A DNA stretch of 6,412 nucleotides from Bifidobacteriaceae bacterium (GCA_031266115.1 JAISBQ010000381.1:1-6412); one strand, 5' to 3'; counted from the stretch's first letter, positions 1 to 6,331 are shown. Numbers and translations: made by a program. Notes: generated by a model from the sequence alone, not told the origin.

Positions 1-689
1 CCGACCTCGTGGACGGGGCGGGTGTCCGCATCCGGGGTGTGGCCGAAGCGGTCTCGGGACTCGGCGCTAAGGGCAGCGAGCCGACGGTGAGGTTCCGGGT
101 TTGCGAGGTGATCCGGGAAGTGAACGATGCGGCCGGCATCGTCCTCGTCCAGGCGCTCGCGAAGGGTGGACGCGATGAGATGGCGGTCGAGGCGGCGACC
201 GCTCTGGGTGTGGCGAGGATCGTGCCATGGGCGGCAGCCAGGTCGGTGGCTCGGTGGCCTGGCGCCAAGGCACACCGTGGGCGGGAGCGCTGGGAGGCGA
301 TCGTGAGGGCGGAGACCAAGGTAGCGCGCCGCTCATGGCTGCCGGCTGTGACCGCCCTGATGACCACGCCCGATATCGTTGCCGCGATCCGGCACGGCAC
401 CCTGACAGGCCCAGGTGGTGCGGATGGCGCGGCGCGTGCGGTGGTCCTCGTGCTTCACGAAGGTGCGACTGCCTCCTACGTTGGCGCGGTCGGCGCGGCG
501 TGCGCGGAGCTCCCCGATTGTCCGCTGGTCCTCATGGTGGGGCCCGAGGGAGGGATCGCGCCGCAGGAGATCGACTCGCTGGTGGAGGTGGGCGCGATGC
601 CGGTGGTACTCGGCCGTGCCGTTCTGCGCACCAGCGCGGCGGCGCCGGCCGCGCTGGCGGCGCTGGCGGCCCTGCGCGGCACCTGGTGA
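1..689 (+). CDS. rsmE: 16S rRNA (uracil-1498-N3)-methyltransferase RsmE, 5'-truncated by the window edge
   Basis: RsmE uses S-adenosylmethionine to methylate N3 of U1498 in 16S rRNA, in the cytoplasm. The reading frame is already open at the first full codon (3-5) and reads DLVDGAGVR. This is the usual 'DL.DG.G' segment of the N-terminal PUA-like domain, so the GTG at 9 is internal and the true start lies upstream. The middle contains the LGV..IVPW segment and an RW..I motif. The SPOUT knot is clear near the C terminus: MVGPEGG (GPEGG at 540-554), then VVLG and LRT. Two family positions deviate: the usual LRT-ETA or LRT-STA appears as LRTSAAA, and the Q of the usual Q-[SA]-RR segment is V (TKVARRSW). 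The fold still looks intact to the stop at 687-689. In many actinobacteria rsmE sits between dnaJ and the HIT/phoH genes, as the downstream order here suggests. Family assignment is secure; full activity is inferred. Confidence 0.93.
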   Translation, partial: DLVDGAGVRIRGVAEAVSGLGAKGSEPTVRFRVCEVIREVNDAAGIVLVQALAKGGRDEMAVEAATALGVARIVPWAAARSVARWPGAKAHRGRERWEAIVRAETKVARRSWLPAVTALMTTPDIVAAIRHGTLTGPGGADGAARAVVLVLHEGATASYVGAVGAACAELPDCPLVLMVGPEGGIAPQEIDSLVEVGAMPVVLGRAVLRTSAAAPAALAALAALRGTW

Positions 690-692
690 GCT

Positions 693-709
693 CACCCGAC
701 AAGCGGGTG
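693..709 (+). terminator. Weak hairpin just after rsmE, possible terminator
   Basis: Six bases (693-698, CACCCG) pair perfectly with 704-709 (CGGGTG) around a 5-nt loop, starting 3 nt after the rsmE stop. No T tract follows, so intrinsic termination is uncertain. The position between rsmE and a new promoter is what suggests the role. Confidence 0.25.
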
Positions 710-719
710 CAGGACGTCA

Positions 720-751
720 GGCGCCCACGACTCCCGGCGCCCACGACCCCA
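720..751. repeat. Imperfect 16-nt tandem duplication in the rsmE-HIT gap
   Basis: Two adjacent 16-nt units (720-735 and 736-751) share their first 12 bases, GGCGCCCACGAC, and differ at two of the remaining four. It looks like a replication-slippage duplication in non-coding sequence. No function is evident. Confidence 0.6.
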
Positions 752-810
752 TCCGGCCTCGTCATTGAGGGTGTCTCGGGTCGTACCGGGCTGGCGGTAG
801 GTCCGGCGGC

Positions 811-816
811 TAGGCT
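811..816 (+). promoter_or_regulatory. -10 box (TAGGCT) for the HIT-phoH-ybeY-corC-era unit
   Basis: TAGGCT fits the actinobacterial TANNNT -10 consensus and lies 7 nt before the ATG at 824, so transcription would begin at or within a base or two of the start codon. No Shine-Dalgarno sequence precedes that ATG, which agrees with a leaderless transcript. I see no good -35 box at the expected spacing; in many actinobacterial promoters the -35 is weak. It would drive the five overlapping genes that follow. This is inferred from spacing only. Confidence 0.5.
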
Positions 817-823
817 TGAGCGC

Positions 824-1171
824 ATGAGCTTCCCACTGGATTGCCTCTTCTGTTCGTTCGCCAGCGGTGAGAAGGCCGTGGACCTCGTGGGGCAAAACGA
901 AAGCGCCGTCGCCTTCCGCGACATCAACCCTCAGGCGCCGCTGCACGTGTTGGTGATCCCGCGCGAGCATTATGCGGACGTGGCCGCATTGGCCGGCGCC
1001 GAGCCTCAGGTCTTGGCTGACCTGGTGACGCTTGCCCAAGAGGTGGCGCTCGACGAGGGCGATGGGGACTACCGCCTGATCTTCAACTCGGGTCCGGCCG
1101 CGGGCCAGAGCGTCTACCACGTCCACGGTCACGTCCTGGGCGGTGCCCGTTTGGGGTGGACGCCCGCGTGA
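824..1171 (+). CDS. HIT (histidine triad) family nucleotide hydrolase/transferase
   Basis: A 115-residue HINT-like protein. HIT proteins of this branch act on nucleoside phosphoramidates and related nucleotides; the cellular substrate here is unknown. The histidine triad is H99-V-H101-G-H103 followed by VLGG, with H101 expected to be the catalytic nucleophile. The N terminus has a Cys pair (C7-L-F-C10), as in zinc-binding HINT proteins, then the conserved AF.D..PQAP.HVLVIP and FNSG..AGQSV..H segments. The frame is open further upstream, to 227, but that extension overlaps rsmE out of frame and has no family similarity. The ATG at 824 gives the standard family length and sits 7 nt after a TAGGCT -10 box. 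No Shine-Dalgarno is visible, so translation is probably leaderless. The stop overlaps the phoH start by 4 bases (GTGA, 1168-1171). Family call is firm; physiological role is not known. Confidence 0.93.
   Translation: MSFPLDCLFCSFASGEKAVDLVGQNESAVAFRDINPQAPLHVLVIPREHYADVAALAGAEPQVLADLVTLAQEVALDEGDGDYRLIFNSGPAAGQSVYHVHGHVLGGARLGWTPA
1153..1160 (+). promoter_or_regulatory. Purine-rich ribosome binding site deciding the phoH start
   Basis: GGGGTGGA lies 7 nt before the GTG at 1168. An earlier in-frame GTG at 1156 falls inside this element and would have no binding site of its own, so 1168 is the better start. Confidence 0.5.
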
Positions 1172-2346
1172 CCCATTCGGCCGCCTCCGATCGGGGCCAA
1201 CGTCTCGTGGTTGTCCCGTCCCAATCCCAGATGCTCGGCCTGCTTGGGCGCGAGGACGGCACGTTGCGGTGCATCGAAGCGCTGATCCCCGCGGCGGATA
1301 TTCACGTCCGCGGCGACCGGATCGCCGTTCGGGGAGCGCCGGCGGCGGCCGGGCTGGCCGTGGAACTGATTGAGGAGCTGCTGACCGTGATCGGGCGCGG
1401 CGGGACCGTGGGTCCGGATGATGTCCGCAGGGTTTTCGGCATGCTGACAGACCGCCGGGCGACCCCCGCCTCCCGTCCCACGGACGATGCCGTACCTCGC
1501 CCATCCGAGATCCTCACCCAATCGATCCTGTCCTCCCGTGGGCGGACCGTGCGGCCCAAGACCCTGGGCCAAAAGCGCTACGTGGACGCGATGGAGACGC
1601 ACACCATCACGTTCGGGATCGGTCCCGCAGGCACCGGCAAGACCTACCTGGCGATGGCGAAAGCCGTGCAGGCACTGCAGGCCAAGCGGGTGTCTCGGAT
1701 AGTCCTGACACGCCCGGCCGTCGAGGCGGGGGAGCGGCTCGGCTTCCTGCCCGGCACCCTCAACGAGAAGATCGATCCTTACCTGCGCCCCCTGTATGAC
1801 GCCCTGCAGGACATGCTCGATCCCGAGACCATCCCGCGCCTGATGGATGCCGGCACCATCGAGGTCGCCCCCCTCGCGTACATGCGCGGACGGACCCTCA
1901 ACGACGCCTTCATCATTCTCGACGAAGCCCAGAACACCTCATCGGAGCAGATGAAGATGTTCCTCACCCGTCTGGGGTTCGGCGCGACGATGGTGGTCAC
2001 CGGCGACATCACCCAGACCGACCTACCCGGCGGCACGGCGTCGGGATTGCGCCAGGTGCGCGACATCCTCACCGGCATGGAGGACCTCGCCTTTTGCGAG
2101 TTGACCAGCAAAGATGTGATTCGTCATCGGCTGGTGTCCCAAATCATCGACGCCTACGCCCGCGATGAGGAAGCGCGGGCCGCCGCCACAGCCGCCTCGA
2201 CCTACCGCCCCACCTCGCCCCACCGATCGGCCTGGACCTCCCGCTCCACCACCGCCCGTCGCACCACTGAAGCCGCTACTGACACCCCCACGCTCACCGG
2301 CCGCGACGCCGAAGACCGTCTTGGCCCCAGCGAGGAGCGCGAATGA
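1168..2346 (+). CDS. phoH: PhoH family ATPase (PhoH/PhoL, YbeZ-type)
   Basis: A cytoplasmic P-loop ATPase of the PhoH family, 392 residues from the GTG at 1168. The family resembles the ATPase core of superfamily 1 helicases and is conserved next to ybeY, pointing to RNA metabolism; its exact substrate is unsettled. Residues about 10-90 form the usual N-terminal domain (VVVPSQSQ, then IHVRGD). The core has LGQKRYVDA, the Walker A motif GPAGTGKT (residues 152-159), LTRPAVEAGE.LGFLPG, the Walker B motif ILDEAQN (DEAQ from residue 252), VTGD (TGD 278-280) and Q.DLP-like sequence. All key residues are present. After about residue 335 the chain becomes a Thr/Ser/Arg/Ala-rich tail of roughly 55 residues, probably disordered. 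The start overlaps the HIT stop (GTGA) and the stop overlaps the ybeY start (ATGA), so coupled translation is likely. Confidence 0.95.
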   Translation: MTHSAASDRGQRLVVVPSQSQMLGLLGREDGTLRCIEALIPAADIHVRGDRIAVRGAPAAAGLAVELIEELLTVIGRGGTVGPDDVRRVFGMLTDRRATPASRPTDDAVPRPSEILTQSILSSRGRTVRPKTLGQKRYVDAMETHTITFGIGPAGTGKTYLAMAKAVQALQAKRVSRIVLTRPAVEAGERLGFLPGTLNEKIDPYLRPLYDALQDMLDPETIPRLMDAGTIEVAPLAYMRGRTLNDAFIILDEAQNTSSEQMKMFLTRLGFGATMVVTGDITQTDLPGGTASGLRQVRDILTGMEDLAFCELTSKDVIRHRLVSQIIDAYARDEEARAAATAASTYRPTSPHRSAWTSRSTTARRTTEAATDTPTLTGRDAEDRLGPSEERE

Positions 2347-2798
2347 GCATCGACATTCTCAACGAGACCGATGCCGAGGTCGAAGAATCGGAATTCAGCG
2401 CCCTGGCCCGGTTTGTCCTGGACCGCATGAACGTCCATCCCTCCGCCGACCTATGCATCACACTCGTGGACTCGGCCACCATGTCCCAACTCCACGAACG
2501 GTGGATGGGCGAGCGTGGCCCCACGGATGTCCTGTCGTTCCCGATGGACGAGGTCCGCCCCGGCATGACCGGCGAGGAATCGGAGGGAGTGCTGGGGGAT
2601 GTGATCGTCTGTCCGCAGGTCGCCGCCACTCAGGCGCGAGCGGCAGGCCACAGCGCCATCGAAGAGATGCTGCTGCTCACCGTCCACGGGATCCTCCACC
2701 TCCTGGGTTTCGACCACGTGGTCAAGGAGGAAGAAGAACTGATGTTCGGACTGCAGCGCGAGCTGCTGTTGACCTTCCTCGCCACACGCTCCGCATGA
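2343..2798 (+). CDS. ybeY: Endoribonuclease/rRNA maturation factor YbeY
   Basis: A 151-residue YbeY protein, a metal-dependent endoribonuclease involved in 16S rRNA 3'-end maturation and 70S ribosome quality control. The metal site is the H-x3-H-x5-H motif HGILHLLGFDH, with H115, H119 and H125. The other family signature, PTDVLSFPMDE, precedes it, along with LGDVIVCP. Length is normal for the family. The ATG at 2343 overlaps the phoH stop (ATGA) and is preceded by GAGGAG at 2332-2337 with a 5-nt spacer, so the start is well supported. Its stop in turn overlaps the next start by 4 bases. The conserved phoH-ybeY pairing fits a shared role in RNA processing, though that link is inferred from context. 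Confidence 0.96.
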   Translation: MSIDILNETDAEVEESEFSALARFVLDRMNVHPSADLCITLVDSATMSQLHERWMGERGPTDVLSFPMDEVRPGMTGEESEGVLGDVIVCPQVAATQARAAGHSAIEEMLLLTVHGILHLLGFDHVVKEEEELMFGLQRELLLTFLATRSA

Positions 2799-3703
2799 GT
2801 GTGATGCGAGGACTCGCCACGGTGATCCGGCCGCTGGCGAGGGCCCTGGATGCTGTGGAGCGCCGGGCGGCGCTGGCGGGGCTTGCGGACGATCCGCCGG
2901 CCGGCGATGCCGCAGGGGCGGCCCATGCGCGTGAGGTGCTGCTCGACATCGTCGACGATGTCGCCGAAGCCGACGGGATCGACCAAACTGACCGGGACAT
3001 GATCCACTCGGTCATCGAGTTGGGCGACACAATGACGCGCGAGGTGATGGTGCCGCGAACCGCCATGGTGACCATCGCGGCGCCCACCCCGCTACGCAAG
3101 ACCATGAGCCTGTTCCTGCGGTCCGGCCATTCGCGGGTCCCTGTGATCGGCACATCCGCCGATGACGTTCGAGGAGTGGCGTACCTCAAGGACGTGGCGC
3201 TGGCCCTCCAACGCGATCCGGGCGCACGAGAGTCCGAGGTCGCGGGATTCATGCGCAACCCGGTGTTTGTCCCGGAGTCCAAACCCGTGGACAACCTGTT
3301 GCGCGAGCTGCAGCGCCTGGGCACACATATCGCGATCGTCGTCGACGAATACGGCGGTGTCGCCGGGCTGGTGACTGTCGAGGACATCCTTGAGGAGATC
3401 GTCGGCGAGCTGGTCGACGAACACGATCCGGCGTCGCCCACCATGGAGGACCTGGGCGGTGGAGTGTACCGGGTGCCGGCCACGGTTTCGCTGGATGAAC
3501 TGAGCGAGGCGTTCGGCCGCGACATCTCCGACGATGCCGTAGACACGGTAGGGGGGCTGCTCGCCACCGCGCTCGGCCGGGTGCCTATCGTCGGAGCCCA
3601 GGGCACCGCCCAAGGGGTGGAGATGACCGCGGAACGAGCCGAGGGACGCCGCAAGCAGATTTCGACGATCCTCGTGAGGGATGCCACCAAGGAGGAACGA
3701 TGA
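2795..3703 (+). CDS. CorC/HlyC-type tandem CBS domain protein lacking the membrane (DUF21/CNNM) domain
   Basis: A 302-residue protein in the CorC/hemolysin-C family, linked in other bacteria to magnesium/cobalt homeostasis; its biochemical role here is inferred only from family. Order seen: a short amphipathic N terminus, an acidic helical stretch ending in IHSVIELGDT, the MVPRT motif (M85-T89), CBS 1 (about 89-148), CBS 2 (about 150-205, with VVDEYGGVAGLVTVEDILEE), and a C-terminal CorC_HlyC domain (about 220-297, with DTVGGLL..ALGRVP). Many actinobacterial homologues at this locus are about 430 residues and begin with a four-helix DUF21 domain. Here the ATG overlaps the ybeY stop (ATGA) and leaves no room for one. 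The frame stays open upstream to 2165, but that stretch lies inside phoH and ybeY and has no membrane helices. No clear Shine-Dalgarno is seen, so coupling to ybeY is likely; ATG 2804 is a possible alternative start. Confidence 0.9.
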   Translation: MSVMRGLATVIRPLARALDAVERRAALAGLADDPPAGDAAGAAHAREVLLDIVDDVAEADGIDQTDRDMIHSVIELGDTMTREVMVPRTAMVTIAAPTPLRKTMSLFLRSGHSRVPVIGTSADDVRGVAYLKDVALALQRDPGARESEVAGFMRNPVFVPESKPVDNLLRELQRLGTHIAIVVDEYGGVAGLVTVEDILEEIVGELVDEHDPASPTMEDLGGGVYRVPATVSLDELSEAFGRDISDDAVDTVGGLLATALGRVPIVGAQGTAQGVEMTAERAEGRRKQISTILVRDATKEER

Positions 3704-4599
3704 CCACTATCGCCAAGGACCACAGATCGGGGTTCGTTGCCCTGGTGGGACGGCCGAACTCGGGCAAGTCGACGTTGACCAACGCGATGGTGGGCACCAA
3801 GGTGGCCATCACGTCCTCGCGCCCGCAGACCACGCGGCGCACCATCCGGGGGATCGTGCGGCGGCGCGAGTTCCAACTTGTCCTGGTCGACACCCCCGGC
3901 CTGCACAAGCCGCGGACCCTCCTTGGAGAGCGGCTAGGCACCATGGTGCGCCAAGAGTTGGACGAGGTGGACGCCATCGTCATGTGCCTGCCCGCAGACC
4001 AGCAGATCGGGACGGGCGATCGGTTCATCGCCGACCATCTGCCGTCTCGCATTCCCCTGATCGCCGCCGTGACGAAGGCCGACCTGGTGGGCCGGGGTGC
4101 GATGGTCCAGGCACTGGCGGCGGTTGCCGAGATGGACAGGTTCGTCGACATCGTCCCCGTCAGCGCCGTGAACGGATACCAGGTTGAGGACCTGGTGGGG
4201 CTGCTCGGTGCGCGAATGCCGCTCGGCCCGGATCTGTACCCCGATGGTGAGGTCTCAGACCAACCCGTGGACCTGATGGTTGCCGAACTGGTTCGCGAGG
4301 CGGCATTGGAGGACCTGCGCGACGAGCTGCCGCATTCGCTGGCAGTGATGGTGGACGAGATCGTGCCCCGCGAGGAGCCACATCAGGGCGTGGCCGTGAG
4401 GGTCACCGTCTATGTCGAACGGGACTCTCAAAAGGGGATCGTGATCGGCCACGGCGGGTCCCGGTTGAAGGAGGTCGGCACGGTGGCCCGTCGCGAGATT
4501 GAGGCCCTCCTGGGTGAACGCGTGTACCTTGACCTGCATGTCAAAGTCGCCAGGGACTGGCAGTCGGACCCGAAGCACCTTGCCCGCCTCGGGTTTTAG
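3700..4599 (+). CDS. era: GTPase Era
   Basis: Era is an essential GTPase that binds 16S rRNA near its 3' end and assists 30S subunit assembly, in the cytoplasm or at the membrane. The 299-residue length is normal. The G motifs are all visible: G1 GRPNSGKS (17-24), G2 region RPQTTRR (41-47), G3 DTPG (64-67), G4 TKAD (125-128, replacing the classic NKxD but within the range seen in actinobacterial Era) and G5 SAV. A C-terminal KH domain carries VIGHGGSRLKEVG with its GxxG loop, then VYLDLHVKV and W..DPK.L..LGF at the end, all typical. The ATG overlaps the preceding stop (ATGA) and follows a strong AGGAGG (3690-3695) with a short 4-nt spacer. With rsmE and ybeY nearby, the locus is a small-subunit rRNA maintenance cluster. 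Confidence 0.97.
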   Translation: MTTIAKDHRSGFVALVGRPNSGKSTLTNAMVGTKVAITSSRPQTTRRTIRGIVRRREFQLVLVDTPGLHKPRTLLGERLGTMVRQELDEVDAIVMCLPADQQIGTGDRFIADHLPSRIPLIAAVTKADLVGRGAMVQALAAVAEMDRFVDIVPVSAVNGYQVEDLVGLLGARMPLGPDLYPDGEVSDQPVDLMVAELVREAALEDLRDELPHSLAVMVDEIVPREEPHQGVAVRVTVYVERDSQKGIVIGHGGSRLKEVGTVARREIEALLGERVYLDLHVKVARDWQSDPKHLARLGF

Positions 4600-4612
4600 T
4601 CCGCCGCGGTCC

Positions 4613-6226
4613 GTGGGACGCCATGGGTGGTGGCGGGCGGCCGCGGCCTTCGGTGCCAGCGCCATCGGCCTGGGTGTCCTCGGCGCTATGGCCGGCCCAC
4701 GATGGCGCCCCGTGGCCCTCAAACGCACCCTCACCCCCGAGACCCCGGACACGGCGATCGTGCCGGTTGGGGCATCGCCTGGCGCCGGGGGCCCCGATAC
4801 CTCGGCACGCGGTATCTCGGCAAGCGATGCGGCGGCGTCTGGTTCCCCGGCGTCCGACCCCTCGGCGTCCGGTTCTCGCGGGCCGCATGAGGTGACGCGG
4901 CACCTGGTGCGCCTGACCCTGGGGGGCAACGACACCGTGGTCGAGGTCGCCAGACCGGACGCACCGGGTCAGTTCCCGGCGATCGTGTTCGCGCACGGCG
5001 CCGGAACGGGCAACCACACGGCTTTCACCGAACATTCGGAGGTATTGGCGAGGGCCGGCATCGTCTGCCTCGTGCCAGACAAGCATCTCGCGCAGTACAC
5101 GGCGCTGCATCGCAACTACGAGGCGATGGCCCAGCAGTACCTGGACCTGGCCCGGTGGGCGCGGGGACGCGAGTGGGCGGACCCGGCACGGGTGGGGTAC
5201 TGGGGTGAGTCCGAGGGAGCATGGATAGTCCCGATGAGCGTGGCGATGGACGCCGCTGGGAGCTTCCTCGTGCTTGTCTCGGCGCCCGTGGTGACGCCGC
5301 GTCAGCACGGGCTGTTCTCGGCGTGTGTGTACCTGCGGGACACCGGAGCCCCGCCCGGAGTGCTGCACGCGGTCCCGCGGTTCACCGGCTCGCCGATGCC
5401 TGGCGGGCGGGTCGACTATGCGGACTTCGCCGTCGAACCGTATCTGCGCCAGGTGACCTGTCCGGTGCTGATGGTCTATGGCACCCAGGATCATTCGGTG
5501 CCCACCATCCAAGGGCCGCTGACGGTGATGGAGCAGTTGACGGCGGCAGGGAACCGCCAGGTGACCGTGCGGTACTACCCCGCGAACCACGGTTTGCGCG
5601 CCGGTGAGGATCAGCGCGTCAACGCGACTTTCCTGGACGATGTCGGCGCGTGGGTGGGCGGTTTGCCGCGCACCGCGAATCCAGCACCGGGAACCACCGT
5701 GGCCGGCGAGATACCCCATCAACCGTTTTGGGTCACGGCCGCGCCGCCGGTCAACTGGTTCGGACGGATTTCGACGCAAGGGTGGATGGGGGCGGCCTCG
5801 GTGGCCGCCGTCGGGATGGGGCCGGTGATATGGGCGGCGCGGCGGGCGGTCGGGCGGCCGCGCCGGCCGCTGAGGCCGGAGCTGCGGTGGCCTTTCGCGG
5901 TGTTCACCAGCGGGAGCGTGGTGACGGTGGCGTCCTTCGCGGCATACCTCGCACGAGTGATCCACCTGGCTGTCAACTATCGCCATGAGCCGTTGAGCGT
6001 GGTGTGGGGCTACCGGGGTGTCCAGGCCGCCGCGGCAGGAAGCGTGGCCGGGGGCGCTCTGCTCGCCCTGCGCACATGGGACTTGGCGGCTGCGGGGCAG
6101 CCGTTGACCTCTTCGCGCGGCCAATGGTGGCGGTTGGTCATGGGTTCGGCCGGCGCGCTGGGGTTGCTCGCCTTCGGCAGCTATTGGGGCCTATTCCCGT
6201 TCGAGCCGCGCGACCGCGACGCATGA
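4613..6226 (+). CDS. Predicted membrane-anchored alpha/beta hydrolase with a C-terminal four-helix membrane module
   Basis: A 537-residue protein if it starts at GTG 4613, 13 nt after era. Residues 2-9 are basic and aromatic, followed by a hydrophobic helix (about 9-27), a likely signal anchor. Then comes a Ser/Ala/Pro/Gly-rich linker to about residue 95. The alpha/beta hydrolase domain shows the oxyanion-hole motif HGAG (128-131), the nucleophile elbow G-E-S200-E-G, an acid in YGTQD293 and a histidine in NH326G, so a complete Ser-Asp-His triad. It resembles dienelactone-hydrolase or esterase/peptidase-like enzymes; the substrate cannot be told. Four hydrophobic segments follow (about 390-410, 427-450, 465-488, 507-528). 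The catalytic domain is probably outside the membrane. No Shine-Dalgarno precedes 4613; the frame is open upstream to 4499, with an ATG at 4538 inside era, so the start is uncertain. It may be cotranscribed with era. Confidence 0.8.
   Translation: MGRHGWWRAAAAFGASAIGLGVLGAMAGPRWRPVALKRTLTPETPDTAIVPVGASPGAGGPDTSARGISASDAAASGSPASDPSASGSRGPHEVTRHLVRLTLGGNDTVVEVARPDAPGQFPAIVFAHGAGTGNHTAFTEHSEVLARAGIVCLVPDKHLAQYTALHRNYEAMAQQYLDLARWARGREWADPARVGYWGESEGAWIVPMSVAMDAAGSFLVLVSAPVVTPRQHGLFSACVYLRDTGAPPGVLHAVPRFTGSPMPGGRVDYADFAVEPYLRQVTCPVLMVYGTQDHSVPTIQGPLTVMEQLTAAGNRQVTVRYYPANHGLRAGEDQRVNATFLDDVGAWVGGLPRTANPAPGTTVAGEIPHQPFWVTAAPPVNWFGRISTQGWMGAASVAAVGMGPVIWAARRAVGRPRRPLRPELRWPFAVFTSGSVVTVASFAAYLARVIHLAVNYRHEPLSVVWGYRGVQAAAAGSVAGGALLALRTWDLAAAGQPLTSSRGQWWRLVMGSAGALGLLAFGSYWGLFPFEPRDRDA
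4820..4879 (+). repeat. Four 15-nt units encoding five-residue Ala-Ser repeats in the hydrolase linker
   Basis: Four consecutive five-codon units encode ASDAA, ASGSP, ASDPS and ASGSR (residues about 70-89 of the hydrolase). The second to fourth units are also similar as DNA. This is probably a flexible spacer between the N-terminal anchor and the catalytic domain, expanded by slippage. Confidence 0.6.
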
Positions 6227-6244
6227 CGTCGGACATGACGCCGA

Positions 6245-6307
6245 CGCCGAGTTTCAGGTTTGGGGGCCGACATGGTCAGTATCGGCCCCCAAACCTGAAA
6301 CTCGGCG
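6245..6307. terminator. Perfect 26-bp inverted repeat with an 11-nt loop; probable terminator or dispersed palindrome
   Basis: The left arm (6245-6270, beginning CGCCGAGTTTCAGG) is exactly complementary to the right arm (6282-6307, ending CCTGAAACTCGGCG), with loop 6271-6281. Pairing stops abruptly at both ends. It lies 18 nt after the hydrolase stop and 24 nt before the next -10 box, where a terminator between transcription units is expected. There is no T tract on either strand; actinobacteria commonly have hairpin terminators without one. The arm length and exactness are more than termination needs, so it could instead be a small mobile or dispersed palindromic element, or an operator overlapping the -35 zone. 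Confidence 0.6.
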
Positions 6308-6331
6308 GTGGGGTGGGGCCGCGGCACCTGG

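Noticed and set aside
9..11. GTG at position 9 as the start of rsmE
   Set aside because: Codons before it already read the conserved DL of the DLVDG segment, and a start here would remove most of the N-terminal PUA-like domain; the gene simply continues off the left edge.
227..823. N-terminal extension of the HIT gene to an ATG at 227
   Set aside because: The extension runs out of frame through rsmE, has Arg/Gly-rich low-complexity composition, and would triple the length of a standard HIT protein. ATG 824 gives the family's normal N terminus.
692..1504. A 270-codon minus-strand frame spanning the HIT gene and the phoH start
   Set aside because: Arg/Pro-rich composition and overlap with two clear genes; a shadow frame.
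2165..2794. Upstream extension of the CorC-like gene in the same open frame
   Set aside because: It overlaps phoH and ybeY, is Pro/Arg/His-rich and has no membrane helices, so it is not the missing DUF21 domain.
2722..3906. A 394-codon open frame on the minus strand opposite corC and era
   Set aside because: Ser/Arg/Thr-rich translation with no recognisable domain, fully covered by well-supported plus-strand genes.
4541..6124. A 527-codon open frame on the minus strand opposite the hydrolase gene
   Set aside because: Its product is a Arg/His/Pro/Gly-rich sequence without motifs, as expected for the antisense of high-GC coding DNA. The plus-strand gene has a complete catalytic triad and membrane segments.
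6222..6245. Imperfect 12-nt tandem repeat (CATGACG units) after the hydrolase stop
   Set aside because: Three mismatches in twelve and only two copies; likely chance in CG-rich sequence.
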